Positions 34,259 through 44,863 of a stretch of 64,000 nt of DNA are shown here, piece by piece. Location: assembly GCF_018383905.1 (NCBI RefSeq), contig NZ_JAGYWA010000001.1, forward strand, positions 515,518-579,517. The letters run 5' to 3'. The position numbers and the translations under genes are program-made. The stretch is from Flavobacterium branchiicola. Lineage in GTDB: Bacteria > Bacteroidota > Bacteroidia > Flavobacteriales > Flavobacteriaceae. Every line of letters begins with the position of its first letter. Position 1 is the stretch's first letter. Under the pieces are notes generated by a model. It was not told the DNA's origin. It searched no databases and saw nothing but the letters and a program-made list of their open reading frames with translations.

Positions 34259-35047
34259 ATGTCTTTTAATATCTTCAAGCTAACTTTCAAAGTTTTAGTT
34301 TATACTTTTTTTTCGTTTTTATTCCATTCAAAAATGTCAGCTCAAAATGATACGATCTTTTTTGACAAAAACTGGAAAATAATAACTAAAGAAAATGCTA
34401 CATATTACCGAATTAAACCTCAAAAAATAAAAACAAAAAAAGCTGTTGGCTACAAAATAGAAAACGTCGATTCTCTTTTTGTAATTAAAGATTATTATCT
34501 GAAAAATAATCAACTGCAATTTCAAGGCTATTCAAGTGACTTTGATTCTAAATACTTATTTGGCAAAGCTGAATGGTTTAATGCAGAAGGGCAAATGGTC
34601 GATGCAAGCAATTTTAATTATAGAAAAAAGAATGCAGGATTTAAAATCCCTGAATCTAAATTACCGATTTTTTACATTGATTACAAAATAGCCAACAAAA
34701 GTCTGTTGACTGGTGGACTAGAGTTTTGTCTTGACTGTCAAAATAAAAACAAACTATTTATAGGAGCTGGTTTTGGAATTACAAATAGTTATAACGGAAA
34801 TTATTACGGGCTGCCTGACCTTCATTTATCCTATAACAGAGAACTATTATTTTTCAAAACAGGAAGTTCTCATAAAAACGCATATGTATTAGGCGGTTTT
34901 ACTTTTCTGAACGCAATTGATTTAGGCTTAGGCTATTCTTTCCCATACACAAACGAAAATATTCCAGTCTATAAAAGCTTTACGACTTCACTTACTTTTC
35001 GCATTTCAAAGAATAAAAAAGCTTTTGGGCAATTGAAAATGATGTAA
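34259..35047 (+). CDS. Secreted hypothetical protein, beta-rich
   Basis: 262 residues with a signal peptide ending near FHSKMSAQ. The N-terminal half begins NDTIFFDKNWKIITKENATYY, the style of MORN-like toxin-output-type secreted proteins common in Bacteroidota, with alternating aromatic strands. From residue ~145 on, amphipathic strands (GGLEFCLDCQNKNKLFIGAGFG, YVLGGFTFLNAIDLGLGYSF) suggest part of an outer-membrane beta barrel. I do not recognise a named family. It lies alone between rng and the convergent pbpC gene, six bases from the pbpC stop. Confidence 0.7.
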   Translation: MSFNIFKLTFKVLVYTFFSFLFHSKMSAQNDTIFFDKNWKIITKENATYYRIKPQKIKTKKAVGYKIENVDSLFVIKDYYLKNNQLQFQGYSSDFDSKYLFGKAEWFNAEGQMVDASNFNYRKKNAGFKIPESKLPIFYIDYKIANKSLLTGGLEFCLDCQNKNKLFIGAGFGITNSYNGNYYGLPDLHLSYNRELLFFKTGSSHKNAYVLGGFTFLNAIDLGLGYSFPYTNENIPVYKSFTTSLTFRISKNKKAFGQLKMM

Positions 35048-35053
35048 GCTGTT

Positions 35054-37429
35054 TTATTCTCTCACAATTTCAACTTTTCTTCTAATTTCATTTCCTGCAG
35101 CATCAACAACTGTAATGTAGTGTATTCCGGTTGTTGGCGTTATTGGCAATTCATGAAAGGTTTTTGTGGTTGCTTTGTACACATTATCAACATACCAGAA
35201 CAATTCTTTATCTCTTTCAGAATAAGCTACTTTTAGAATTACAGGCTGAACATTACTATTGAAATCTTTTGTCAAGTAGATTTTACTATTTGCCTTCGGA
35301 TAAATAAAATCCATCGTTGTGGTTTGCGTTCCCTCGCAACCTTCTTTAAAAGGTGGCAAAGGCAAATATTCGATATGCTGACTTTTGTAATACCATGCCA
35401 TTACAGGAGGCAATACAAACCAGTTTTTGGTTACAATATTCTCTACATTTTCACAACTGCTATTAACCTGAAATTGTTCTGTTTTATCTAAATGAATCGT
35501 TTTATGGTACGGACAAACGACTGTAGATTTCCCTTTCTTAGAAACCCATTGTTTTGTTTTCGGACAATTATCTTTTGCCAGATAACCGCTTAATCGGCAA
35601 ACCTCAACTTCTGCTAAATCTTTATAAGGCGTTTCAAACCATCTTTGTCTTGGTAATAAATTAAAAACATCAAACAAAATTGGCGCAGCACTTGTAACTC
35701 CGGTTAATGTCGGGCGCCCTTCTCCTGTTGCATTTCCAACCCATATTCCAACCACATATCTTGAATTTGTTCCAATTGCCCACGCATCCCTGTTTCCGAA
35801 ACTTGTTCCGGTTTTCCAGGCAATTTTAAGCGAACTGTCATAAAATTTCCATGCTTCATCTCCTTCAGGTCTGTTGACTTCTTCCATCGCGTTGTACGTC
35901 AACCAAATTGATCCAGCTCCCAAAATATTCTTCTGATCGGTTTCTGAACCAAAATCGGGTTTAAAATCATTTTTGTAATTCAGTTCCGTAAATTCATTGG
36001 TTCGGTATTTACTATTGTTTTTAGTGTAATAATTTACCGTAGAGGAAAGATTAGCATATGTTCGGCATAAATCCCACAAATTACTTTCGGCACCGCCTAA
36101 AATAAGTGAAAGACCGTAATGATCGGGTGTTTTATTGATGTTCTTAAGTTTGAATTTCTGTAATTCTTCATAAAACTTATTCACTCCAAATTCCTGAAGC
36201 ATTAAAACTGCCGGAATATTTAATGATCTCGACAAAGCACGCTGTGCCGGAACTGCCCCATCAAACGTCAAATTAAAATTCTGCGGAGTATAACCTGAAA
36301 TCTGCGTCGGAATATCAGCAACCAACGTATTTGGCAGCAACTCACCATCATCAAGCATGGCGCTGTACAAAAGCGGTTTTAATATACTTCCGGTACTTCG
36401 TGGTGCATCAATAATATCTACATCTTTTTGATGGTCTGCATCTGCCGGAGAATTCCCGACATAACTGATTACATTTCTGTTCTGAACATCAATAACTAAA
36501 ATTGCCAGATTATGAACTTCATTCTGTTTGTATTGATTGTAATAATATCGCGCAATTTGATTTACTCTGTTTTGCAGTGCGTAATCAATTGTGGTTTTTA
36601 CTCTTGTTCCTTCCTCGTTTTTAGCTACTCTCTGAAGTAAATGCGGAGCGATTTGTGGCAGATCATACGGTTTTTGAGGCAATGGTTCTTCGATAGAAAG
36701 TTCGTATGTCTGCTTGTCGATTATGCCTTCCTGATGCAATTTTAACAAAAGTCGGTTTCGTTTATTTAAAAGTTTTATTTGATTTTTTCCCGGATAAATT
36801 AAACTTGGCGCATTGGGCAAAACCGCCAAAACTGCATTCTCCGCCCACGATAATTGATTGGACTGAACACCAAAATAACGCCATGAAGCCATTTCAAGTC
36901 CCACCACATTTCCTCCAAATGGTGCATGTGCCGCATACATCTCGAGAATTTCGTTTTTAGAATACCCTAATTCTAATCTTGTGGCTAGAATAATTTCTAT
37001 TATTTTTTCGAAATAGGTTCTGTTTTTTCCTTTTCTAGATAATCGGATAACTTGTTGTGTAAGCGTACTTCCTCCTCTGACTACTTTTCCTGCTTTTCTG
37101 TTTTGTTTAAATGCATTCACCATCGCTCCAGGATTAAAGCCTGGATGTTTGTAGAAGTATTCGTCTTCAAAATAAACAATGCATTTTTTGAATTTGTCCG
37201 GAACGCTGTCTTGTGCCGGAAAACGCCATTGTCCGTCTCTTGCGATTTTGGCTCCAAGCAGTTCTCCTTCTTTACTTTCTATAACGGTTGAATAAGGTTC
37301 TTTGAATAAAGTTCGGGGTATCGAAAAATAGTAAATCAGCAAAAGCAGAAATGCAATTGCTGATTTTATCTTATTCTTTTTTATCCAGTTTATAATGCGT
37401 TGAAGGAACGCTTTTATTTTATTTTTCAA
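35054..37429 (-). CDS. pbpC: Penicillin-binding protein 1C
   Basis: 791 residues, a bifunctional peptidoglycan synthase anchored by one N-terminal helix (SAIAFLLLLIYYFSIP). The glycosyltransferase GT51 domain has EDEYFYKHPGF and RGGSTLTQQ. The transpeptidase domain has the active-site SILK (STGSILKP), SLN and KTGTS motifs. The C-terminal ~100 residues form the BiPBP_C domain typical of PbpC. It is downstream of the alpha-2-macroglobulin gene on the same strand; the same pairing (yfhM-pbpC) occurs in proteobacteria. The two are thought to cooperate in repairing and guarding the envelope. Confidence 0.95.
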   Translation of the reverse strand: MKNKIKAFLQRIINWIKKNKIKSAIAFLLLLIYYFSIPRTLFKEPYSTVIESKEGELLGAKIARDGQWRFPAQDSVPDKFKKCIVYFEDEYFYKHPGFNPGAMVNAFKQNRKAGKVVRGGSTLTQQVIRLSRKGKNRTYFEKIIEIILATRLELGYSKNEILEMYAAHAPFGGNVVGLEMASWRYFGVQSNQLSWAENAVLAVLPNAPSLIYPGKNQIKLLNKRNRLLLKLHQEGIIDKQTYELSIEEPLPQKPYDLPQIAPHLLQRVAKNEEGTRVKTTIDYALQNRVNQIARYYYNQYKQNEVHNLAILVIDVQNRNVISYVGNSPADADHQKDVDIIDAPRSTGSILKPLLYSAMLDDGELLPNTLVADIPTQISGYTPQNFNLTFDGAVPAQRALSRSLNIPAVLMLQEFGVNKFYEELQKFKLKNINKTPDHYGLSLILGGAESNLWDLCRTYANLSSTVNYYTKNNSKYRTNEFTELNYKNDFKPDFGSETDQKNILGAGSIWLTYNAMEEVNRPEGDEAWKFYDSSLKIAWKTGTSFGNRDAWAIGTNSRYVVGIWVGNATGEGRPTLTGVTSAAPILFDVFNLLPRQRWFETPYKDLAEVEVCRLSGYLAKDNCPKTKQWVSKKGKSTVVCPYHKTIHLDKTEQFQVNSSCENVENIVTKNWFVLPPVMAWYYKSQHIEYLPLPPFKEGCEGTQTTTMDFIYPKANSKIYLTKDFNSNVQPVILKVAYSERDKELFWYVDNVYKATTKTFHELPITPTTGIHYITVVDAAGNEIRRKVEIVRE

Positions 37430-37494
37430 TACTTATTTTTTTTTAACCGCAAAGACGCTAAGTTATACGCTAAGTTCGCAAAGATTTTTTCTCT

Positions 37495-37895
37495 CGCAGA
37501 TTTAGCAGATTGGGCAGATTCTATTTTATCTGCTTGATCTGCAAAATCTGCGGGAAACCTTTATCGCAAAGTTTTTTTTGCTCGCGGATTGTACGGATTA
37601 AACGGGTTAGCACGGTTTTTTTTAATGTAATCTGCATAAATCTGTTCAATCCGTACAATCCGTGGTCTTTAGCATTATTTCATAACTTCGGCTCAAAATG
37701 CATATACAAAGCGCATAATTCACAAAGTTTTTTATCTCGCAGATTGCGCAGATTTTACAGATTTATTTTATCTGCTTGATCTGCTAAATCTGCGGAAAAC
37801 CTTTATCGCAAAGTTTTTTTGCCACAGATTTTACGGATTAACACAGAGGAATTTAAAAAAATCCGTGCAAACCCGTTCAATCCGTAAAATCCGTG
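37495..37895. repeat. Duplicated composite hairpin array between pbpC and the macroglobulin gene
   Basis: The 477-base gap holds no gene but has four hairpins in the order A-B-A'-B'. A (37495-37552) and A' (37738-37794) have CGCAGATT-type arms. B (37585-37662, with a perfect 15-base arm CGGATTGTACGGATT) and B' (37823-37895) have CGGATT-type arms. The stretch after each A unit, CTTTATCGCAAAGTTTTTTT, is also repeated. The order suggests one duplication of an A-B unit. Confidence 0.75.
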
Positions 37896-37906
37896 ATCCA
37901 TAAATA

Positions 37907-40900
37907 TTACTTCACAACCTCAACCCAGAATCCTTTTGTTCTGGCTAAGAATGTATTATCATACATCGCCTCGCATTGTAATCCCGGAAGATAATAATTT
38001 CCTAAATAGGATGCGTTTAGCAAGATTCTGAACACTTTAGTTTCTCTTGCTTTCATTCCGAAATAGAAATTCGTTCTGTCGTCACGGATATCAATATAAT
38101 CAGCAATGTTGTTTACTGCGTCTCCGTAATCGGTGAAACGGGTGTTTACAATTTCGAATCCTGAAGGCAGAATCTGCGATAACGCAACGTTTTGAATACT
38201 TTCTCCTCTTTGGTTTTTAATCGTAACCTCGGCAACAAATTCCGTTCCCTGACTGATTTTTGAAACATTGATTACACTTCCTTTTCTATTTTTGAAAACA
38301 ATAGAAGCCGTAACATCACTCTGAACCGCATTTTCTTGTCCGATTGGCAATATTCCCGTATTCAATACACGAACATAAACCGTATTGGCTTTGTTGTTTT
38401 TCAGCGTAATACTATTCGTTCCGGAAGCAACAGACAAACTGCGATCTGCAACAGATTTACTTGTGTTGATCGTCTCGCCTTTTCCGTTTTTACTAAATTG
38501 AATATTAATTCCTTTTGGTCCGTTGCTTATCGCAAATTTCGACATTGCATACAAGCAATAAGCGGTAGTCTGCGTACTCATCCATTCATTCGCAGACATT
38601 TCTTTAGCTAATTTCGCTGCTGTTGTAAATGATTTTTGCTTTTGACCTAAAAGAATCATGGTTTCTAAAGCCATTGCACGATTTCTCTCGTCTGAACCAT
38701 AATAGTAATAACTATAGCCATCTGAACTGCCATCAATACTCGTTTTCAAAAATAAACTTTGTCCGGCAGATTTTTGTCCCGCCAACACATAAGCAGCAGC
38801 TAAACGAAGCATACTTTCATTCGAAATACCTTTTGTTTCTCTTAATCTGTTCATTGACGACAAATCTGCACTTCCGGCTAAAGCCAAAGTATACAAACGA
38901 TACGCCTGCGCCAAATCATTTCCATATTTAGGCTCAAAACGCCATTGCTTGGCTTCTTTTTGCTGATAGCCCAACCATTTTGATTTGAAGTTTATTGGTA
39001 AGACATATCCTTTTTTCTCGGCTTCAATCAGGAAATGTCCTGCGTAAGAAGTTCCCCAATCGTCTGCAATTGTATTTCCCTGCCAGTAAGGCATTCCGCC
39101 ATTTGATAATTGGAAATTTCCTAGTCTAGCAATGCCGGCTGTTACGTTCTTTTGAATTAATCCTTTGCGAACAGCATCAATATCGGCAACATCTCCCAGA
39201 TACAATTGTGGAAATACAGATGAAGTGGTTTGCTCTACGCAACCATGCGGATACTGAATTAAAAATTGCATTCTGCCATTCAGGTTCATAGATGGCATTG
39301 ACGAAACTTCTAATCTTGCTTTGTTACTTCCTGCAACACCAAATGTTTTCCATGAAATGGTTTTTGAACTATTTGGAGATAAAACAACGTCGGTAAAAGT
39401 ACTCGTAACCGGATTTGGGTTCGTCATATCAATTTCAACATCATAAACTGATTTCTCAGTTCCGGAAGTCGCTATAACCTGAACTTTTGCAATTCCGGTT
39501 GCAGCTCCTACAACCAGATTAAAATAGGCCATCTTTTCATCCGGCTGTGCAAAATTCAATCTTTGAACCGCGCTTCCCATTACTTTCAGTCCATTGCTGG
39601 TTTTTACCTGAATGGAAACATTTTTAATTTTATTTTCAGTTGCAAAAACCGTTATAGGAAGTGTTACTTTTTCTGATGGCGAAATTTTTCTTGGTAACGA
39701 AGCTAAAACCATTAATGGACTCTTAACCGGAGTTGCTTTTTCTACACTTCCGTAAGCGCTTGTCGCCGCATCTCCCGCCACAACCATTGTACGAACTGAA
39801 CCAATATATTTTGGCAATTTTAATTGATGTGATTTCGTTTCTCCTTTTCCTAGTTTAAATGGTCCGTAATACAATACGACAGGTTTAAAACGGTTTGCTT
39901 TCTTCGCTTTTCCACCGCCTAAATCCTGATCTCCACCAATACTGAAAATCTGGTTTATTTTTCCACCATAAGCTCCAATTACATCATCATAAACATCCCA
40001 GGTTTTTACGCCCAAAGCTTCACGAACATAAAAACTATCCCATGCATTTGGCGTTTTAAAACGAGTTAAATCCAACAATCCTTCATCGACAACAGCAATC
40101 GTATACGTCATTTCTTTTCCTGACTTTTCACCCACTTTTACTGTAAAAGCTTGTTCCGGTTTTAATACATCCGGCATTGAAAGTGTTGGCGCAAGAATTG
40201 TATTTTTATCAACCACTTCAATCGGAACAATTCCGTACATACGAATTGGCGAATCGTTTTTAGTTGAAGCATGCGGTTGTAGTAATGTAATATTAAAATA
40301 TACATTTGGCGCCATTGCTCCGGTAATCGGAACTTCTACTTTTGTTTCTCCGTTTTTAGTTTCCGCCCAAATAGTCTGTACTACACGAGATCCGTTTTCT
40401 ATAGAAATCAGCGCACGTCCGCCTTCACTTGAAGGGAAAGATATTTGCGCTTTTTCTCCCACTGCATAGTTTTTCTTATCGGTAGAAAAAACTAACATAT
40501 TTGCTGTAGAAGCATCTCTGTTACGGGTTTTACCAGACCAGATTGGCCAATCAATATTTACCGTTAAAGCAGTTGCGTGTCCATCTTCCTCATCGGCAAC
40601 ACGAATTAGATAACGTCCCCATTCTTCATCTGTTAATGAGAATTGGATACTTCCTTTTCCGTTTGAATCTGTATTGATTACATACGTTTTATAAGATGTA
40701 GTTGCATTTGATGAATTATAGTTCGACAAATTATCGCTGGAAGAATCCCACCACCAGCGCCAGTCTACTTTAAATACTTTTACTTCCAGATTTCGTACTG
40801 CTTTTGGTCTTCCGTTTTCATCTACAGTCACAATATCAAAACGATTGTTTGCTCTGGTTTCAAGCATATTATACTTGTTCAGTTCCGGCGATTTAATCCC

Positions 40901-43585
40901 TACATAGGTTTTATATGGAGAATAAGTTGTAGACATAACGTCTGTACTAAAGTCTCCGCCTTCTTCATATACTTTTGTAATGAAGGAAGCACGAAGCATT
41001 CCCGGCGCCTGACCTTGTAATCTTGGCTGAATATTTACCGATGCTTTTCCGTTTTCATTTAATTTTCCGGAGAATACATTGATTTCTTCTGTACTGAACT
41101 GACGAACCAAATCATCAAAAGTATATTTTTCGTATCCTTTAAAAGTTGTGGTTTGCTGCGAAAACTTCGCCTGCATTTCTACATTCAGATTCTTAGCAAT
41201 TGCCCCATGAAGCCAGGTCACTTCCAGATTATCTGTGTTTGGGTAAGAAGAAGAAAGTGTTTTTCTGCTAAATGTATTTTTAATTTTTAAACGATTTGGT
41301 TTAATAGTTTCAATCTTGATGCTTTTATAGAATTTTGCGCCTCCAACGCTTACCATTGCTTCCCAGTTTCCTGTTGGTGCATCCTGATTTGTTGGTACGA
41401 TAAAGGCATAATGATTCAGATCGTTTGTTTTCTGAACGGTCTGATAAACTGTTTTTCCATTCGGATCGTTTAATCTGAATTTAATTGGATGTGATTTTGG
41501 TAATTTGTTTGCTGCATCATTCAAAATAAAAGACAAATACAAATTATCTCCCGGACGCCAAACACCTCTTTCACCGTAAATAAAGCCTTTTAAACCTTTT
41601 TGCAAAGTTTCGCCGGCAACATCAAAATTACTGACAGATAACGAAAGTCCGTCATCTAGTTTCACATAAGTAGACTGATCTCCTAACGTTACTATGGCAA
41701 AATAGGCAAATTTATCCAACTGAAAAGATGCAATTCCCTCACTGCTTGTTGCCTGCGTACTTATTTTTTGTTGTTGAAAGTTATACAAATCTACTCTTGC
41801 ATTTGAAACCGGCTCTGTGGTAACGATATTGTTTACTGCAAATAAATACGATTTGTTTTCTCCTCTTTTGGCAATAACGCCCAAATCTGAAGCTAAAATA
41901 TTGGTTGCGATTTTAGCATTATAATAATACGATCCCGTGCAAGGATCCTGGCTTTCTCTCCATTCATAATCATCATAGTAATAATCGTCATAAGAGTTTC
42001 CGCTGTAATTTACATCATTTTCATCCACTTCTTCTTCCTCGGCTTCATCATCGTTTCCTTCTGATGTTTCGCATTTATAGAGTGAGTATTTCTTTTTATA
42101 CTCAAATTCTACTCTGTAAATCGCTCCTGGCTCCGGCTTGATAATTTTAGATAAATCCAAAGCATACGTATTCCATTTTGTGAGATTTACAAGTGTGCTT
42201 TCTCTTAAATTTAATGTCGTTTTGGCAATGGGCTGCGCGACTTTCTTAAGGTTCTGAGCTCCATTTAATTCATTATATTGTAAAAACTGAAGAATGTTGT
42301 TTTTGTATATTTTATATACTTTTACATCTACAGCGCTCAGGTTTACTGCTTCAAAGTTTAGTTTTAGATTGTTTGAACTTGGCAGAATCGTTCCGTTTTT
42401 AACGAAACGAACGCTTGGTTTTATCTGATCAAAAGAAATTTTCTCCGAGTAATTTGCTTCTAGTTTTTTGCCGTATTGGCTTTCAATTCCCTGAAAAACT
42501 TCCAGCAACAATTCGCCAGTTACTACTTGTTCCGGCTCTTCATCTGGAACAACTTCAACGATATCATCTGAGACAGCTGCGGCAGAATCTACTACAACAG
42601 CCGATGAATCTACGGCAACAGCGGCAGAATCTACAGTAACAGTTGCAGGTTCTTCTACAACTATTGGCTCTTCTTTTTTAGGCGCATTCTGATTTGTAAA
42701 ATATACTTTTAGTAAATTTCCTTGTGTCGAAAATTTCAGATTATTGGTATTTTGAATGGATACTAATCCTTTAAAATCCTGTCCTTTCTCTAAAGGTTCT
42801 GAGAAATTAATTAAGACGGACTGATTGTTTCCATCCGGAACTTCAACTTTTATGATTTTAAACTCGTTGATGCTTGTAATCGGAAAATCGATTTGTCCTT
42901 TTTGTTCAATATCAAAATCACTTCCATCATAAATAATTTCCAGATTTGATGCTTCAGACTGGCGTTGAATACTGTCAATTACAAAACGGAATTCTTTACC
43001 TGTACCCGAGTTTTGCTCAAATTTAATTTTAAGATCTTTTCCGTTGTGTTTGGCTTCAACCAATTTTCTGGCAGTTTCAATATCAATATTATCTGCGGTT
43101 TTTAAAACACAGTTTAAGTATTGATATTCTTTGCTGTACGATTGTATATCGCCTGTATTTATGGTAAAATCCTGCTTAACTGTTTTCACAGTAAAGTTGA
43201 ATTTAGACAATTCTTTTTCCTTTTCTTTTGGAATAGCAGTTAGTTTATCTAAGTTTAAAGTAACCTGATATTCTGTTCCCGGTTTTAGTTTTTTCTCCGG
43301 AATAAAAGCAATTGTATTGGTCGAAAGTGCTATTACTTTTCCGCTTACGCTTGGCGAAATATCAAACAAATCATCGTCTAATTCCTGATTGGGTTTCCAA
43401 TCGTTTTTATTAAAGGCCAAAACCACACGAATATCAGAATCTGAAGAAACGATTCCGCCCGTAAAACTGGTAATGTAATCTTTAAATAATGAAAAGTCGG
43501 AGTTGAAATCTGCAGCTGATTTTCGGCCACAAGATTGAAAAATAAAAAACACAAAAAATACGAGAACTAATCCTTTTGCTTTCAC
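37907..43585 (-). CDS. Alpha-2-macroglobulin family lipoprotein
   Basis: 1892 residues with signal peptide and lipobox FQSC, so it is membrane-anchored in the periplasm. It has MG-type beta domains, an A2M region and a thioester domain whose motif is GCVEQ (Cys at residue 1449), followed by helices of the alpha/alpha barrel. Such proteins trap invading proteases through the thioester and pair with PbpC. Two acidic low-complexity inserts (near residues 315-350, Val/Asp/Ala/Ser-rich, and near 505-550, Glu/Asp/Tyr-rich) are unusual. The frame is intact over 5.7 kb. Confidence 0.95.
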   Translation of the reverse strand: MKAKGLVLVFFVFFIFQSCGRKSAADFNSDFSLFKDYITSFTGGIVSSDSDIRVVLAFNKNDWKPNQELDDDLFDISPSVSGKVIALSTNTIAFIPEKKLKPGTEYQVTLNLDKLTAIPKEKEKELSKFNFTVKTVKQDFTINTGDIQSYSKEYQYLNCVLKTADNIDIETARKLVEAKHNGKDLKIKFEQNSGTGKEFRFVIDSIQRQSEASNLEIIYDGSDFDIEQKGQIDFPITSINEFKIIKVEVPDGNNQSVLINFSEPLEKGQDFKGLVSIQNTNNLKFSTQGNLLKVYFTNQNAPKKEEPIVVEEPATVTVDSAAVAVDSSAVVVDSAAAVSDDIVEVVPDEEPEQVVTGELLLEVFQGIESQYGKKLEANYSEKISFDQIKPSVRFVKNGTILPSSNNLKLNFEAVNLSAVDVKVYKIYKNNILQFLQYNELNGAQNLKKVAQPIAKTTLNLRESTLVNLTKWNTYALDLSKIIKPEPGAIYRVEFEYKKKYSLYKCETSEGNDDEAEEEEVDENDVNYSGNSYDDYYYDDYEWRESQDPCTGSYYYNAKIATNILASDLGVIAKRGENKSYLFAVNNIVTTEPVSNARVDLYNFQQQKISTQATSSEGIASFQLDKFAYFAIVTLGDQSTYVKLDDGLSLSVSNFDVAGETLQKGLKGFIYGERGVWRPGDNLYLSFILNDAANKLPKSHPIKFRLNDPNGKTVYQTVQKTNDLNHYAFIVPTNQDAPTGNWEAMVSVGGAKFYKSIKIETIKPNRLKIKNTFSRKTLSSSYPNTDNLEVTWLHGAIAKNLNVEMQAKFSQQTTTFKGYEKYTFDDLVRQFSTEEINVFSGKLNENGKASVNIQPRLQGQAPGMLRASFITKVYEEGGDFSTDVMSTTYSPYKTYVGIKSPELNKYNMLETRANNRFDIVTVDENGRPKAVRNLEVKVFKVDWRWWWDSSSDNLSNYNSSNATTSYKTYVINTDSNGKGSIQFSLTDEEWGRYLIRVADEEDGHATALTVNIDWPIWSGKTRNRDASTANMLVFSTDKKNYAVGEKAQISFPSSEGGRALISIENGSRVVQTIWAETKNGETKVEVPITGAMAPNVYFNITLLQPHASTKNDSPIRMYGIVPIEVVDKNTILAPTLSMPDVLKPEQAFTVKVGEKSGKEMTYTIAVVDEGLLDLTRFKTPNAWDSFYVREALGVKTWDVYDDVIGAYGGKINQIFSIGGDQDLGGGKAKKANRFKPVVLYYGPFKLGKGETKSHQLKLPKYIGSVRTMVVAGDAATSAYGSVEKATPVKSPLMVLASLPRKISPSEKVTLPITVFATENKIKNVSIQVKTSNGLKVMGSAVQRLNFAQPDEKMAYFNLVVGAATGIAKVQVIATSGTEKSVYDVEIDMTNPNPVTSTFTDVVLSPNSSKTISWKTFGVAGSNKARLEVSSMPSMNLNGRMQFLIQYPHGCVEQTTSSVFPQLYLGDVADIDAVRKGLIQKNVTAGIARLGNFQLSNGGMPYWQGNTIADDWGTSYAGHFLIEAEKKGYVLPINFKSKWLGYQQKEAKQWRFEPKYGNDLAQAYRLYTLALAGSADLSSMNRLRETKGISNESMLRLAAAYVLAGQKSAGQSLFLKTSIDGSSDGYSYYYYGSDERNRAMALETMILLGQKQKSFTTAAKLAKEMSANEWMSTQTTAYCLYAMSKFAISNGPKGINIQFSKNGKGETINTSKSVADRSLSVASGTNSITLKNNKANTVYVRVLNTGILPIGQENAVQSDVTASIVFKNRKGSVINVSKISQGTEFVAEVTIKNQRGESIQNVALSQILPSGFEIVNTRFTDYGDAVNNIADYIDIRDDRTNFYFGMKARETKVFRILLNASYLGNYYLPGLQCEAMYDNTFLARTKGFWVEVVK

Positions 43586-43760
43586 TTTTACGTAGAGTTA
43601 AATGGTTAAGAACTAAAATTTCCATGAGCAGCTATTCAAAATCAGAATAGTGACAAGAGAATCTTAATTTACCATAAAAGTATACTTTTTTCTGATTGCT
43701 TTAAGAAGAAAATTCTCTAATAATATATTATTTAACTTTTGTTGAAGTTCTAAATCAGTT

Positions 43761-44393
43761 TTAAAGCGCTGTGCCTAACTCTGATAAGATTTTGTTCATC
43801 TCAATAAAGTGGTTTTCGGTATTTGAAGCATAAAAAATCTGATTATTATTCATGACCATAATAACATCATCATCGTAATTACCATAGAATTTAATTCCGT
43901 CTGTCCATTGCTTAAAAGACACTTTTTTGTCTTTAAATTTTTCAACAATTACTTGGATCTCTTCCTGCTCAAATTCATAAAAACATTCGCTCTGGAAGTT
44001 AAGCGCAAATCCCGACTGAAGGAAAGCCATTGCAGTAAAAAACTCTAATAAAGTTTCGGCTTCAAGTTCCCATTTTTCTTTATCATAGCTCATATATACA
44101 GGCGGATTATTACTCGACAAATCATCTTTGTGAATTCCCCAAACACAAGCATGCTGGTTTTCTGTATAAAAAATCAAATAGTCATTATTTTGATAGTACT
44201 GAAATCTTTCGGGTACAACCAATGAATCCTGTGTGTGATTTAGATCCTGATGCTTTCCTAATTGATTGTAATAGTCAACAAAAACCTGTGGAAGTACTAC
44301 GAAAATATTTTTAACTGTCTGAATTTCTTCATTTGTAAAACCTGCAGATTCTGTAATATGAAACAGCTTTTTTATTATTGTAAAATCGGTCAT
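43761..44393 (-). CDS. SUKH-like (SMI1/KNR4) protein, tentative
   Basis: 210 residues, cytosolic. The LPQVFVDYYNQLGKHQDLNHT segment near residue 35 and the aromatic strands YLIFYTENQHACVWGIHKDDL resemble the SUKH superfamily, whose members are mostly immunity proteins against nuclease toxins. The match is loose, so the assignment is uncertain. No toxin gene is next to it; it sits between the macroglobulin gene and tadA. If it is SUKH, it would be an orphan immunity or housekeeping variant. Confidence 0.5.
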   Translation of the reverse strand: MTDFTIIKKLFHITESAGFTNEEIQTVKNIFVVLPQVFVDYYNQLGKHQDLNHTQDSLVVPERFQYYQNNDYLIFYTENQHACVWGIHKDDLSSNNPPVYMSYDKEKWELEAETLLEFFTAMAFLQSGFALNFQSECFYEFEQEEIQVIVEKFKDKKVSFKQWTDGIKFYGNYDDDVIMVMNNNQIFYASNTENHFIEMNKILSELGTAL

Positions 44394-44414
44394 AGTTTCT
44401 AAAGATTTGTCCTC

Positions 44415-44858
44415 TTATTTACGTCTTTCCTGAAAAAAACGTTTCATTAAATCGGCAGCTTCATTGGCCATTACACCAGAAACAACTGTAGTTTTAGGAT
44501 GCAGTTTTGTTCCCATATTCAGAAATCCGCGTTGTTCGTCGCGTGCTCCAAAAACGACTTTAGAAATCTGACTCCAATACAAAGCTCCTGCGCACATCTG
44601 ACAAGGTTCGAGCGTTACATAAAGTGTACAATCTTTTAAATATTTTCCTCCCAGAAAATTTGCCGCTGCGGTTATAGATTGCATTTCGGCATGAGCCGTA
44701 ACATCGTTTAACAATTCTGTCAGGTTATGACTTCTTGCAATTACTTTGTCAGCTACTACAATAATAGCTCCTACGGGAATTTCGCCTTTATCAAAAGCCA
44801 TTTCAGCTTCCTGTAAAGCTTTTTTCATAAAATATTCGTCGGTGAAAGGATTTATCAT
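44415..44858 (-). CDS. tadA: tRNA adenosine(34) deaminase / nucleoside deaminase
   Basis: 147 residues. The cytidine-deaminase fold zinc site is complete: HAEMQSI and LEPCQMCAG. TadA converts A34 to inosine in tRNA-Arg(ACG). Close nucleoside deaminases share the motifs, so the tadA name rests on length and the GEIPVGAIIV N terminus. A minus-strand -7 element ends five bases before the ATG. Confidence 0.9.
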   Translation of the reverse strand: MINPFTDEYFMKKALQEAEMAFDKGEIPVGAIIVVADKVIARSHNLTELLNDVTAHAEMQSITAAANFLGGKYLKDCTLYVTLEPCQMCAGALYWSQISKVVFGARDEQRGFLNMGTKLHPKTTVVSGVMANEAADLMKRFFQERRK

Positions 44859-44863
44859 AATTG

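Noticed and set aside
37495..37895. A CRISPR array
   Set aside because: The repeats are two alternating imperfect hairpins, not identical repeats with unique spacers of constant length, and no cas genes are present.
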